This document shows positions 1-14,100 of a DNA stretch of 64,000 nt, piece after piece (the first letter of the stretch is position 1; every line of letters begins with the position of its first letter). Below the pieces are notes generated by a model. The model did not search any database. It had not been told where the DNA came from and saw nothing but the letters and a program-made list of their open reading frames with translations. The stretch is from NCBI GenBank assembly GCA_021014325.1, contig CM037467.1, forward strand, positions 6,076,001-6,140,000. The letters run 5' to 3'. The stretch is from Plazaster borealis. Lineage: Eukaryota; Echinodermata; Asteroidea; Forcipulatida; Labidiasteridae. A program made the translations under genes and the position numbers.

Positions 1-2127
1 TTTGAAAATTAGGAATAAGGACTGTAAAACAATTGTGTGGGAATGTTTAAATTATACTGGTAAGACCAAACTCCCGTGTAACTTGACCAGAGGACTCCAG
101 ACCAGTGCCCAAAGCTCGACAGTCAACCAAGAATTACCTAAATCCAATTTTAAAAATGTTGCACGGTAAGTGGTAAGACTAAGTACCAGACATTTAATGC
201 AATGATGCCTCATCGTTACCTTAAAAAAGGATGTTATGAAAAACTATTAAAATGGTTTAACTTTCAACCATAATTTATCATAGTTAAACTGAATTGTTAA
301 AATCTCACTGATAACAGGAAATACAAAAGATTGTAAAATAGCAAAAAGGTTCTGTACTTGGTTGTATTTGTTTGTTCCAGTGGTTTTCCATATTATAAAA
401 AAAGACCACATTCTGTTCCCGGTGTAGAAAAAGTGCCATCACAGACTCACTTATATTCCAGCCCCAGGTCAAGTGGTCTTTTATTACATGTGTAGTTCTT
501 CACAATTTTACAAGTTGTTGGGGGGGGGGATAATCCAAAATACATTAAGTCAAACTTTTCCCTTTTAGAAATGTTCTCCGAGTCCCTCATAAAAAAATAG
601 AAAAAATCAATGGCCACAACTCTAAAAGAGAAGACAAATGGGAACACAAAGAACATTTCTACATGCTATATCATGTCTGTTCAAAGAATTTGTTGTTAAC
701 ATTCCCCACTATGCTGCTCCTACAAAAAAAGAAATAAACATGGCAAGGGGAAACTATTCCACAGTGTCAAACTAAACCAGCAAAGTTTCAAGCATTAGCG
801 CCATCGCCTCTCAATTCAGAAACATTTTTTGTAAACATCTATTAATAAAAAACTTATAGTCTGTACAGCAAGGTTGTTTGTAGCTACTATTTTTTATATT
901 TAAATAAATTTGACAATGATGCCAAATGGTGATGTCTAGTCAATCATCTGAGAATCAAAATCAAATTTCAATTACTATAGCAAGCTGGTGGAAACATTGA
1001 TACAAAACTTACTCATTTAGGGATATAGTCCCTAGGTCCCCAATCTACTTTGCAGCAGTAGATCAAATAGCAAAATTAGTACTTTAAGCACTAAGCAGGA
1101 CAAGTTTAACCCAAGTTTATCCCAAGTTTATCCTGATTCAGCTATAAGCTATAGGTAGATCAGTCCTGCTTGCCATTGTTAGAAGCCAGTGGAATACCTC
1201 AAATAACTATAGACCTGACCTTTTGGAAGAATCAATACCTCCAAACACACCAACAAACCATTCTTTATCATTTCTCCAACTTCCAAATGCCAAATCTGGC
1301 CGTCTTATTATGAAACTCATGGAAGATGGCAAAGCAAAAACTATTGAAGTATGAACAATTACCAACCATGGAGGAAGAATTACATCATGGAAGAACCAAA
1401 TGTTAAAAATGATACCAGTGCAAAAAGTAGGCCCTACATCTGTAGGCATAGCTTCGCCAACTCGTTGGCTCGAATTTAATTACCTTCAATTTGTTTGTTT
1501 GTTTGTTTGTTGTTGGGGTGTTGGGGTGTTTGTGTTTGGGTTGTTGTTTTTTAAACGAGGGTCGCTGTAATCATGGAGGAAGAAAATATTTTCTTCCGTT
1601 GCAAATCATAAAGCTAAAAAACACAAACAAGAGATCCGTATAGTTGATAAAGTGACGATTTGTGTTTCTCCAATCTCTTTAGGTCTTCGGTAAACCTTAA
1701 TTCGTCCAATATCGTAGACGAAATACAAAACTCATCTTCGCACACGGCTCTGCTGTTCATCAAAAAGAGAGCGGGAAAATGTAATCGGTTCTAAAAGTAT
1801 CGATACTCAATTAATGCAAGTCTGTTCAATTGTATTTCTGCATAAATGGATACGTACGTGTGTGCATGGATATATGCGCAGGGTAGGTTATACGACGACG
1901 ATCCGACTGTGTGTACAACATGCAACAACGTACAAGCAATGTATGTAGTGTAAAAAAGTGAGTACGTCGTATACGTAGGATCGGCGGCTCTTCGAGCGGT
2001 CGTGATAATGTAACCTCGTATTAAAAGAGCTGGATGTCCATCCTTTTCCCTTGTTTTTTGTGTGCTTTTCTGTAAACCTAACTTATAGAGGTACTATACG
2101 AAGCAGTGGTAATTTTTTGTCACCAAG
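1..2127. other. 5' flank of the FAM117-like gene; no assigned gene
   Basis: AT-rich flank with homopolymer runs and a TTTG/GTTT-rich stretch near 1490-1550. I recognise no gene. One plus-strand frame stays open from about 1151 to a TGA at 1352-1354, then resumes in the same frame to about 1470; it looks coding but matches no family I know. The 1560-2127 segment has more CpG than its surroundings and lies directly upstream of the FAM117 start, so it is the likely promoter and 5' leader. I see no TATA box I would defend. Confidence 0.4.
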
Positions 2128-5100
2128 ATGTCTTCACAACCACCGCAGCGTTCGCGAAGAAATGCCTCTCCCAGAGCAGGGCCTCAGCCGATGCGAGCTA
2201 CGCTACCAGTCACGTTACAGGTCAGACAGAGCAGCCCGACACGGGCTAGCAACGGGCGACGCTCTAGCCCAGCGCTAGCTTCGTCCCCGACGCAACCATG
2301 GACCACCGGAGAAAATCATAAAGTGAAACACAGGCGGTCGCCAGATCATAGAGCATCACCAGAAAGAAGTCCAAGCTCACCGGGTTTCAGGGGTGAGGGA
2401 TTAGCTTTGGTGTTTTTTGTGTGTGTCAACTGAAGGATTTTGTTGAGAATATTTTTATGATTTTAATTAAACTGGGGCCTGTGGGAGGTTGTTAAATCAT
2501 GGAGGTAGGAAAATGTAGAGCAGAACTTTTGAAACTCTTGAATTTAACTTAAATGTTGGCCATTTCCAAATATATGCTTTTCAGGTTTTTCCCCCTTTTT
2601 ATACATGTCCTGCTCCACGTCCATAACTTGAAGTTGATGTGATGTTTCCTGATGGATGCTGCTAATTCACATTTCGATTTAGGTCGTTAGTCATACTACA
2701 ACTACACAACAAGTACAATTAGTAGGCCTATATAGTAATATTGGATAACTTACATACATTACATTGCACCTGAACTGAAGAGGTATCTTGAGGTTCGCAC
2801 TTTGTTTAAACTAATGACGTGGGCAGACCGAGTAAGCCTACATGGAGTAACTGGACCCAACAACGCTTTTTTAACATTTGGACATAATCTGGCAAATGTA
2901 CGCCAAATAATGTTGGGTCCAGTAAAACTCGGACTACCTGCTTGGAGGATAATAATTGAGGAAGATGAACACACTATAGAATAGAAACCCCAGTCGGAGT
3001 TACTGGACCCACACCCAGCAACGCTTTTTTAAACATTTGGACATTATCTTACACACCAGATAATGTCTAAGGAAAGAATTTCTGCATCCGCCACCACTTT
3101 CTAAGGGATTTATTTGATGTTTTTAATGGATGTTGGACTTAATAGCTCTTTTTTTAATATTCCGCTAAATTTTGACCCTTTAAAAAGGAAAATTCAAGCC
3201 CACACATCACGTGGATGGAACTCTTACGCACTCATGCCCTAAGGAACTAAAAATGGAGTGTAGTGAGCAGCGTTGTCAAGACCACCATAGACCCAAAAAC
3301 TTTTTATTTTGTTTCAAGATTTTGACCCTTTGTAATAGTTCAACGTGCCAGTGCCTTACTGTAGACATTCTGTCAACCCTTCTGGACAGATAAGGATATA
3401 ATTTTGACCAAAATTAAGGGAGATAAAGTGGTGGCCAGATGCAGAATGTAAAAAAATTGCAACACATTGATGTTGATGCTTACAATACGCTGTACACATG
3501 TACTTGGTTTTTTGCTGATTGGTAGCTTCCATCATGGCTATGTTGATTTGGAGGCTGCTATGAGGAGAACTTTCTTGGGTACTTTGTGCATGAAGCACAT
3601 ATCAACTGCAAAGCATTCCATGTCAACCTCCATGTTAACGTCTTAATACATGTATTAGAAAGCTTTTAAACCAATTCAACATTATTAACATGTACATGTA
3701 CAGTGTCAGTAGCCTACATGTACGTACATATGTGTACTACAGTATCTTGACAAAAATTTGTGGTAATAAAATGAACCACTAATGTACATTACTCCAAACT
3801 TATTTTTCTGTACATTACATCCATGTACTCTAACTACATGGATGGTTACAAAAACCAGTCTGTTGTACAGAAATTTCCCCATTTACTGAGTTTCTGGTCT
3901 GTATTTTTCAGCTATTGCAAGATTGTAAGCAACCTTGCCATATGGTGTGCTGCGTGAGCCCAGTGATCAAGCTGGGGACACAGGGACAAATTTAGTACCA
4001 TTCTAGGCAGATAATGGACGGTTCTATATTTTTCATACAATTCACCAGAAACTCTCTGGATAAAAGGAAATTGGTAATACAAGTTCATTGGCAATGCTTA
4101 GGTTGGGTAGGGGTGGTAAACAACATGGCCGCTTGACACATTTAATGGGAAAACTTATTTTAAATATAAAAACTCCTACATAAAAATGGTATGTACTATG
4201 ACGTACGAATACATACACGTAACATTTGTACATGTATGAATGTACTATGTACATGGCAGAAGTGTCCTCGAAACAAACTTAATAAGGCCAAAAAGGTGAA
4301 ACAATAAGTTTTTATGTATGTAAATTTGTGATGGACTCTGTTATTATATTTTTTTAATTTCCAAAAGAAAAACATTTCATCGGTGATGTGAATTAAGGGA
4401 AATTATTTAGGATTTGCCTTTGGTTAGAGTTTGTTTTCAAACAAATGTCTTGACTTTAACTGGAAAATTAAAAGAAATCAGATAAATTGATTTAAATGGG
4501 AGCTGTCGTCATGATCATTGCAGACCTGTGGCTGTACACGGAGAACACTCTAGAACCCATTTACTGCACACACATGCGCGCTGGCCATCACATCGCAAAG
4601 GGTGCCGTCATGTATTGTGATGTCACAGGCAGCTGCGCACGTGTGTGTGCAGTAACTGAGTTAGAGTTTCCAAATCCATGTAATTTGTAAAGCCATACAT
4701 GTGTAGGTCTGCTTTGATTACAGTCCCCCTTTATATGACAACAAGTATTTTGTTTTCCTAATATCATTTTCTTTTTTCAATCTTGACATGTATCCCTATA
4801 CTGTGAAATGGTTAAATCTGATAGATTTTCATTTGCTGCACATGATGTAAGTTGGTGTCCATGAACCAATTTTGCCCATTACGTTTGAAACTCAAGTTAA
4901 GAACAATCTGTGGGTTGTCTTGATATGCAGGTAATGCCATTGAGAAAAGCCATGTTTGCATTCATCTCTTTTTGCTTTCATCTCTCTCCATGTTGCTTTT
5001 CCACCAGGCGTGGGTCCATGATCAGCCGTTACATTAGGGCTTTCAATTGGTCTGATTGTTCTTCAGAAACACGACCGTACCAAAAATACGAGCCATTAAA

Positions 5101-8100
5101 ATCTGTAAATGTCAATGAGAAAACTTATTTAGGCCTATATGGGTGTCCAAACTGAGTTTCATTGACAGAAAAAGTTATTAATGGCTAGAAGAAAAGGTTG
5201 CTTTTGGACTGAAAATAATCCTGCAAGGATATTGTGAAAAGGATTTTTATTCACAAAGCAAACTGGTCAAAAAGATGAGTTGCTTGTGCACAGGTTACTA
5301 GCAATGGATGAGTGATCAGGACATTTGAAATGCTTTTTTTGGGGGGGGGACTAAGTACTATAGGCATTAATTCAAAATCTCTACCGTACAGGTACGAGAA
5401 GTTCCTCATGTCGGCCATCCACAATCAAAACTGAAACAGAATTTGGCTATTGTAACACTGATGCATTGCAGAACATCTCATATGTTATCATCAGTAACAA
5501 AAAAGGTCAGATTTTGTGTTTTGTTATCATACAAATAATAATTTAAATAAATGTCCACCAAGATAAGAAAGTGTATGTGATAGAGTACATTTTACATAAG
5601 TACAGTGTACATGGTACATTTACATGTACGTCAACATGACACAACACAAGTACATTACAATTACATTGTCAGTTATATGATGGTGAGCACAATCTGAAGA
5701 TTTGTTCAATCTTGGGGGTTGGGCTGCACAATCTTGTGATAGTTGGCATCATTTGTGTATTCTCAATTTGAGTGTTCAATCTTAAAATTGTCTCTAGCTC
5801 TAGTGGCTTGCCAGATCTGGAATCACTGGTGCACCAAGTTGTAAGTTGGAAGTTCTGGGAAAGAAACCAGCTGCAATTATAGTAATTAATTTCTCTGGTT
5901 CTTGCTCTAATTTCTTCATCATTTCAATGTTAACAATGAAAATGGAGTTTTGCACAATTATCAGACTTACTTGGATTAAGACTTCAAATTTGATTTGATT
6001 TGATTTTTAGACTGTAATTCAGACAATAATTTTTCTGAAGGAATGGTACAGGTACAAGCTTTTATTAATGTTCAGTGAGCTTTCATATTGAAACTAATTC
6101 AGTTTGATTTACTGTACGGCCTACTTTGTTTTGTATTTGATTGAAAGTGAAAGCCATTTCCAATTAGATTTCATGTCTGTGTATAAATTCTTACAAACAT
6201 GTGATGTTCCTTTGTACAAATATTGGTGCACATTTTATGAAACCCACAAAACTTACTTCGGTATCCAAAACAACTGAACATAATTTCATTACAAAGCAAG
6301 AACTGCAATTTGAGCCCAGGGTGCAAGCTCAGTCCTGAGATACATGTAGCTATAGCATTGCTAATCTCAAGACTAGTTTGGCAATTCCATGATAACTGAA
6401 CTCGCATTTAAAATTAAAAGAAGTCTGACTGTATTTCCTTATTCCAATACCTGTGTACATGTAGCTTTTCAACGGGGGCACCTTGAGAACAGATGGATTT
6501 ATAACCATTAAATGAGCCAAAAACACTCATTTGTTAAGTTTTGGGTGGTTTTTTTTGGGGGGGGGTATTAATGGTGTGACCAAAATTGTAATGTTATCAG
6601 AAGTGAAAAACTCCTCATACACTACAGTACATGTAAGTAGTCGGGGCACTAACTTTGCTGTGTACTTGTTATTGGGACATCTTTTAAATTCTGAGGCCTA
6701 AATAGTGAACAAATTTCAATCATAAAAGTGTAGAGAGCATTAGGACACATTGTCCATAAAATTAAAATGGTAATTTTTCAGCTGATTTGCACTAAGCCAC
6801 CCCCCCTGTTGTAAGCGAGGCAGTAACTCGCGTTACACGGTTATGCCACAGTATTATTGTATGCATTATGTACGTCTTCTTACATGTACATTGTACGTGT
6901 ATGAACATAAAAGTCCCTTGTCCAATGCTGCTGATAAATATGAATTATAAAAATAGTAAATGGTTTTTATTATGAATCTACATAATGTGGTCAGGTTTTT
7001 TTCTTGACAGAGCCTTTTCATTATAGACATGTTTGCACTCTCTTTCCATCCACCATGTCCTCACTAAAACTGCTTCATGAAAACCCAGTTCCATTAACCA
7101 CTGCCTGGCACATGGACAAAGAGTGTGGCATGGGCTGCACTGAGCTATTGCAATTGACCTCTGTATCATGGAATGCCTTCTACATTTCCAGCACCACTGA
7201 GGCTTGTTCCTGTGAGATACGTACATTGTACACCTACATGTACATGTACATGTACATACATGTACATGTACATGTACATGTACGTATGAATGAAAAGTCT
7301 ATTTAAAGGCTGGATGCCTGGGATCATAGCAACCAATCGTGCATAATTTATTGCTTTGTGCAGATGTTGACCGGGACATTCAAAAATTTCTCATATATTT
7401 AAACAGCTGCCTCATCTTTCAGAAAGTGTAATGCATGACCCAAGACAAATGTATTCTTTTTCTATAAATTATTGGTGCGATTAAAACAATTATCATTGAG
7501 TGAGAAGGTACACATGTCTATTGTAAATGTAAATTGTAGTGTGTCTGTAGTACCCAAGGAGACAAAGAGAGGAAACCCTTTTAATTCCAGAAGGGATTAA
7601 ATACATGTAGCAGACCTCGGTATTTTGTTCAATCTTTTTAACTGTATTCCAGTTTTAAAATTGATTTCCGTTTTTCACTGTTTTATCAGGGGAAACTATA
7701 TCGCTACATTGTGTATGGATACATGATGCATTTTGTGTATGTTTCGGTGCAGCCCAAAGGCACCCAGAAGCCATTTTCAAATTTCACCATGACATCAGAA
7801 CCACATGCATCACTAGTATGTACCCTCCTTCCTCCATGCTAGTACCACATGCTAGACTTGTGCATAAGAGTAGTGAGTACCTTGTGGGGTACCTGGTGTG
7901 TATGTGTAGCTCTAGTAGGTACCTAATGCTATGTACTGTAGTTTGGTGTGGTAACTTTCCACTGGGTACCTTTATGTACCTTTGTTAATGTACGTAAGTA
8001 CGAGGAGAATTGTGACAGAATGCACAGACTGAAAGTGAAATAAGTAAAGGCATGTACATGTAGGATCACCAGGATTTCACATTAGTTTAATCTTGCCAAA

Positions 8101-11100
8101 GGGTTAATTGAGTTAGTGAAGGTTTTTTCAAATAATGTTTGATCATACATGTACATGATGTCATGTCCCATGTTCGACGTGGCAAAGAATTGGTTGCCAT
8201 TTTTACAAAGTGACAAATTAACCCGCAGTCCAAAATACTTGTTTATATCACGTATGAATTGTTGCTACTGGTTGGTTTTTTTAGTTCACTATCAAAATAA
8301 AGCTGAATTCTTCAGTCTTACTGTCAGTATTTTTTCAGTCGTTCAACTGGTTTCATGAGTCATTAGTTTCTAAACACAACACTTAAGCCGTGTTCGCATT
8401 GGACTTTTTGGGGATAAACTAAACCAAGCAAATGGGTAACTTTACCATTTAAGTCCAGTGCGAACAGCCCAGGAAAACTTGACACAGGTAACTTGACCAA
8501 TTCCAATGGGTAGTTTAACTGTCCACCTTCTTGCCCAGGTAAACTAACTACATGTAGGTCAAGCTAACCGAGCCAAACAGGCCAGTGCGGATGCATCGTC
8601 ATGGTAAAACCAGCTGCACAGCCATGATCACATGACACACGGAAGTGAAGTACGACTGCATACTGGTGTTATTCAGAATCACGCTCATGTTGTTGTCACG
8701 GGGTACTGTATAGAACTTAGAAATTGCGTCCCTTTGCTTGCGTTGTTTTTCTTACTTTTATTTGGTGTGCTTCTCTGCAACCATTGTTTATGAGCTAGGT
8801 CAGTATATTTAGGTTTGTGACTTTGTAAAAACAATAAATTAATGGATTCGTCATTTTGTGAAAATGCAAAAGTAAAACCTTGCCTGTTTTGGCACCGTGC
8901 CAGCATTATGTATTTCATTGTATAAAGTGGCAAATTTTGATTTTTGTTTTTTTCGTTATAAAAAAAAATATTTGATTCGTCGTTTGTGCTAATTCGTATA
9001 AATATAAAACTATGATGTATTAGGTCCTGAAACTTGGTAAAAATGTTAACAGCATTAAATTCGTCAAGAATTTGCACTGAAAACGATTGCAACATTTTAT
9101 GATTTTTGACATGTCAATTCATAAAAACGAGTACCAATTGTGCATAATAGGCAACCTTCACAGCAGTTTGTTACCGCCCACTGAACTTCATTGCACATCA
9201 AAAACAAGAACATTGAATGGTTCAAAGGAACTTGGCAATGCCCCAAGAAACCGGAACAAGTGCAGACATATGGGCAGGGAAAGTGTGCTGCCATTCATAA
9301 ACAACAGCCTGAACAATGTCTAAATATCACTCAAGTTAGATTTCCTTCTCATTGTGATTTATTTTATTCCTTTAAAAACGTCGAGTAATAAACCACAAGG
9401 CAAACTGACCGGGTAAATTTTTAAAAATTTGGGGTTTAACAAAGAAAAATTTACCAGAGCGGGATTTGAACCAAGGACCTCTGGATTAACGTGCCGGTGC
9501 GGGTGCTCTACCAACTGAGCTATCTAGCCCTATGTTGGCGGTCTCTCTATTTTGTCAATATCTTTTTTTCGGGTGCCACTCAGAAGCCATTCAACTTTTA
9601 AATGCCTTGTAGCCAGGGATCACACCAAGTTTACGATACAAAAAAGTCTAGTAAATTTTTCTTTGTTCAACCCCAAATCCTTTCAATTTTATAATATGTA
9701 CTGTATGTAAGAAAATAAAAAAATCATCCTCAGGTTCATGTTAGTGCTGGGTGACTAGTGAAATTCACAACCCGACACGTTGCCCTTCAATTAGTGTCGC
9801 CCTTCGATTGTGTATCGCCGCAGGCACAAGATGGTAAAACTCAGGCTGATATGTGAAGTATGCATTGTAATGGACGCCATTGCAGTAAGTAACTCTTTTG
9901 ATGCAACAATAGATCAGAGCAGACAACGACAATTGCTAAATAATATTATTTGTATCAAATTTATAACAAAACATTTGCTTACCAAAATGGCACCCACCAC
10001 ACTTGTGCCGTGCGGCGCTATACGAACCATGGAGGTATAGAAATACAGCAGCAACATCAATGCGACTTGGCGCTAGCGAGTTGTTAGAGCTTTCCCTGTG
10101 CCAAGCTTTATCATTCATTGTACTGGATTATTTCATTATTCAATACGTAGATTTTCCCATGCGGACAAATTTTTTTGAGATTTTTTGAAAATTCAAAACT
10201 TGTCTTGTAATTTTTTATATAATCCTCAGCTAAATTAAATATCTGAAATTCTTTTAATGGTTGACCTCTACATGTATATTTCAACAATAAACTGACTGGG
10301 CGAACATGATTGCTGGAAAGATCTACCTACAAAAAGTTAAGTGTCGCGTCCTGTCCTGTCCCGTACGCAATTTTTGTTGTACCAGGATCACAAGCATGCT
10401 TGTATAAATGTATACCATACACTACACACTGATCCCTTACTGTGGTTATTGCTGCATGGGTGTAGGAAAAAAGATTCCGCACCCGCAGTCAGCAGTAGGT
10501 ATACGTATGTGACCTTGTCTTTAAAGTGGACTCTGGACTCTGTCTGGATCGCTGGGCGGTTCACCTTCATGAATAAGTCACGCCTAGTAGTCACACCCCT
10601 ATTGCATTACCGGACATGCAGTTACTGCATAGTGCATACATGAACAATTCTGGACCATTAACAAGCCACTTTGATGTACCAGTACACCAGTCTGACAAAT
10701 CTGCAGCAGGCCTTACCTACATGTATGCTGGGACACATGGTGACAACTTTGAGAGTTGAGTTGAGAGGTCATGAAAGACATTAAAATGCAAAAGCTTGGA
10801 GAGCTATCCAATCACTGCAGCCAGTCTGTCATTAATCAATTATTCATGAAGTACACGCAATGTACATGTTATATGCTCTACATTTTGTGTGTAGCGTAGC
10901 TTGGCTGAATGCAAGCCTTGTGTGTGCTGCACAGAGTACATGTCACACCATGGAGGTTCCATGGTCACACAGAGTATTACAGCACAATGATGTAATGTCA
11001 TACACATTCAGGAAATGAGAAGTGTGTTTAGTTTTTAGGTTTAGTGTGTTGAGTAATCGCGCCATTAATCAAATTGTAAACAAGCACAATTACTTCTACT

Positions 11101-14100
11101 TCGCTATTCGCGAGTACTTGATTAATCGTGATTATCGCCCAGGCTAAGAAAATGGGCCTGCACATTACATATATGCTGGAATGCCGGTGTCACATACATT
11201 TAAGTGAATGGTTGCCCAAAAAATTACTTACTTAATGTGGATTGTGCACTGTAGAATCTGTGGTTCTGTGCATGTGCACAATTTCACGTTATCAATATTT
11301 AATGACACATCTGCCTCATGCGTGACCACTGAACTGGTTCTCGTACTCATTCAGTAGGTTCAAGTACTGTAGTTCGATGAAGAATAACGAAGAACATGCC
11401 ATGTTACCGCACACATGACTGGTATAACAAGGTTTACCTGATGGATTGGAAGCTTGAGTCCGGTCGGCTGCCCTCAATCGAGTCATCAACAGAAACGTGT
11501 AAACGTTCACACACGCATTACACGTGCATGTACATGTAATCCACTAAGTCCATTATATTAATAATAATACTTGGTTCTTATATACATGTAGCGCTTTATC
11601 ACACCCAATGGGTTTATCAAAGCACTCAGTATTTTTTCCTGCAAGGTATGTGGAGCTACGTTTTGAAGGATGAGACCTATTTATTTATAGCACCATGTGC
11701 TGTGGCACAATATATGCTGCCGATCAGACCAGGAACATCGAGGGGAACTCCTCTTTACGATAAGTGCACTGGGTTCTTTTACGCACAAACACACAGGGTC
11801 ATGTTTGACCCTGTAACGACCATGTCTGCTCAAGTGTCAAGCACAATCAAGACCGCCAACTTCTACTCACTAACATTGACAGGGTCCATAGACTGCGGAC
11901 TGTCGATGCAACCAAGCTGGCACAGTGGCAGTGCACACTTTGGTCACTTCAAGACTTGACTAGACTGCAAAAGTCTTTTGATTGGAGTTAGTCAAAAACT
12001 CAAAAGGAGGGTAAACAGACTCATTACAAACAAACGCAAGTTCAAATCTATCACCCCGGAACTCGTCAAACTTCACTGGCTCCTAATCCAACAAAGAATC
12101 ACCTTCAAGGTCATCTCTCTCATGTTCAAGGCCTTTCATAAACAAGCCCCTGATTACATCATGGACAAGTTGCAAGTTGGTGAAGGATGGAGACAACTTC
12201 GATCTAATAACAACCATACTTTGTTCTTCTAAGAACAAGTCACGTCACTTTTGCCAATAGAGGCTTCTTAGTCTAAGGACCCTACCTCTGGAATAAACTT
12301 CCAAATCACATCAGGAACACAAAATCTTTCAACACATTTAAGACGCTTTTGAAAGCCCACTTGTTTCAGGAGGTCTACCATCAATGACTTCTGAAAAACC
12401 ACTTGTTTCAGGCATCAATGACTTATTTATTTCTTCTGTGCCTCAGCGCCTTTGAGCAAACCTTTGATTTAGGCGCTTTCTAAATTTGGACTGATTTTTT
12501 GATTGATTGATATCTCTTGAATGAACTTGGACGCAATGTTGCTGACATTATACATCCACTTGCCCCCACCCCCCCCCCATTTGACGGTTTACCATCAAAA
12601 ACATAAGACCAGAGGAGTAGTGTTTCTTCAAGGCTGTCGTCCTGACGGACTCCTTGGCATAGACTTAGTACGTGTGTGTGGGTGGGTAGGTATCCACATT
12701 CAAACCTTTGACCTATAACCAAAGGAACAATAGGTCCACGGTTGCTCACAAAGGAAAACATTGTGGTCCACGGTCGCTATCACAAAGAGTTGAACAAAGG
12801 AGGGTCCACGATTGCCGGTGTTTACACTTGTGCGTGTGAGCCTGTCTATCCATTGAAACCGAGGACATTAACAAAAGGGATCCGGGTGTTTGACAGAGCG
12901 AGGACGTCCTCGCTTCGTTTTGGTGTACAAACCCAATGGGGACGTCGCTAATAAAAACTATGTCCAAGCAATGGGAGAACAAAGAGAAGTCCTCGATTAG
13001 CGGGATTTACAAACGTGTGTGTGTGAGCGTGTCTATCCATTAAAACCAAGGACTTTAACAAAAGGGATCCGGGTGTTTGACAGAGCGAGGACGTCCTCGC
13101 TTCGTTTTCGTGTACAAACCCAATGGGGACGTCGCTAAAAAAAGTTATGTCCAAACAATGGGAGAACAAAGAGAAGTCCTCGATATTGCGGGATTTATAA
13201 ACGTGTATGTGTGTGTGTGTATCATTCTTTGGACTTAGTGCGTGGACTATCGGGCAATACTGGGGATTTGTACACTGAAAAATTACAGACTCCGTGCGTG
13301 GACTAGCGGGCAAAGAGATGGCACAAGACAGCCCTGCAGCCTTGTTAATATACAGAACATACTCGTGTTCATGTCCAGTGTGACTAAAGCATGCTGGAAA
13401 CAGATACATTGTGTGATTGCCTGTTCATCACATTATCCAGTGTGACTGAAGCACACTGGAGGCACACACCGTATACACTGTACATTGTATATTAGATGGA
13501 TCCTATCCAGTGTGACCAAAGCATACTTAATACACACAGTGCATCCCCATGACACTGTACGTGTACACACTTGTATGCTATGTACCATACATGTAGGTAA
13601 AGCTGATGCTTGCCTGCAGGACACTATGTACAATACATAGTGGACATGTACACATGTATACGTGTATGCAGGTTCTGAGTGCTTTTCGTATGGAGGTAAA
13701 TCTTGCATTTGTATCATACAGGTACATGTACATAGAAACTATGTCTTATGTGGAATTGGCTGCATAAAAAATAAAAAATAAAAATATTGTCAATGACCAA
13801 TATGTAGTACTCTAGTACTAGTACAAGTAGAGTCAAGACCAATTACATGTGTGCATTGTAGCTTGATTAATGTACATAATAGACAAGTTACACATCAGTA
13901 TGTAAAACATCGTACAGTTTGTTTCCTTCCTTTTCCCCTAACACTGTGTTTTTCTGCATGCACTTACAGTGATTTACCTAAACATGTGTTTCATGTACAA
14001 TATTATACAATGTACTAATATGCACTAGAAACGTAGTGTGTACATATGTCATATTTTCAGGGTTTGATTTCTATGTTAAAATACATGTACCTCAAACTTT

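Noticed and set aside
8685..9095. 136-codon minus-strand frame
   Set aside because: Phe/Asn/Lys-rich composition typical of AT-rich noncoding DNA, no recognisable motif, inside FAM117 intron 1.
9456..9530. Functional tRNA gene (minus strand)
   Set aside because: A and B boxes are good but the acceptor arms do not pair, and the segment is enclosed in a repeat element.
12948..13409. 153-codon minus-strand frame
   Set aside because: It spans the 187-bp tandem repeat and repeats its own residues; no known domain.
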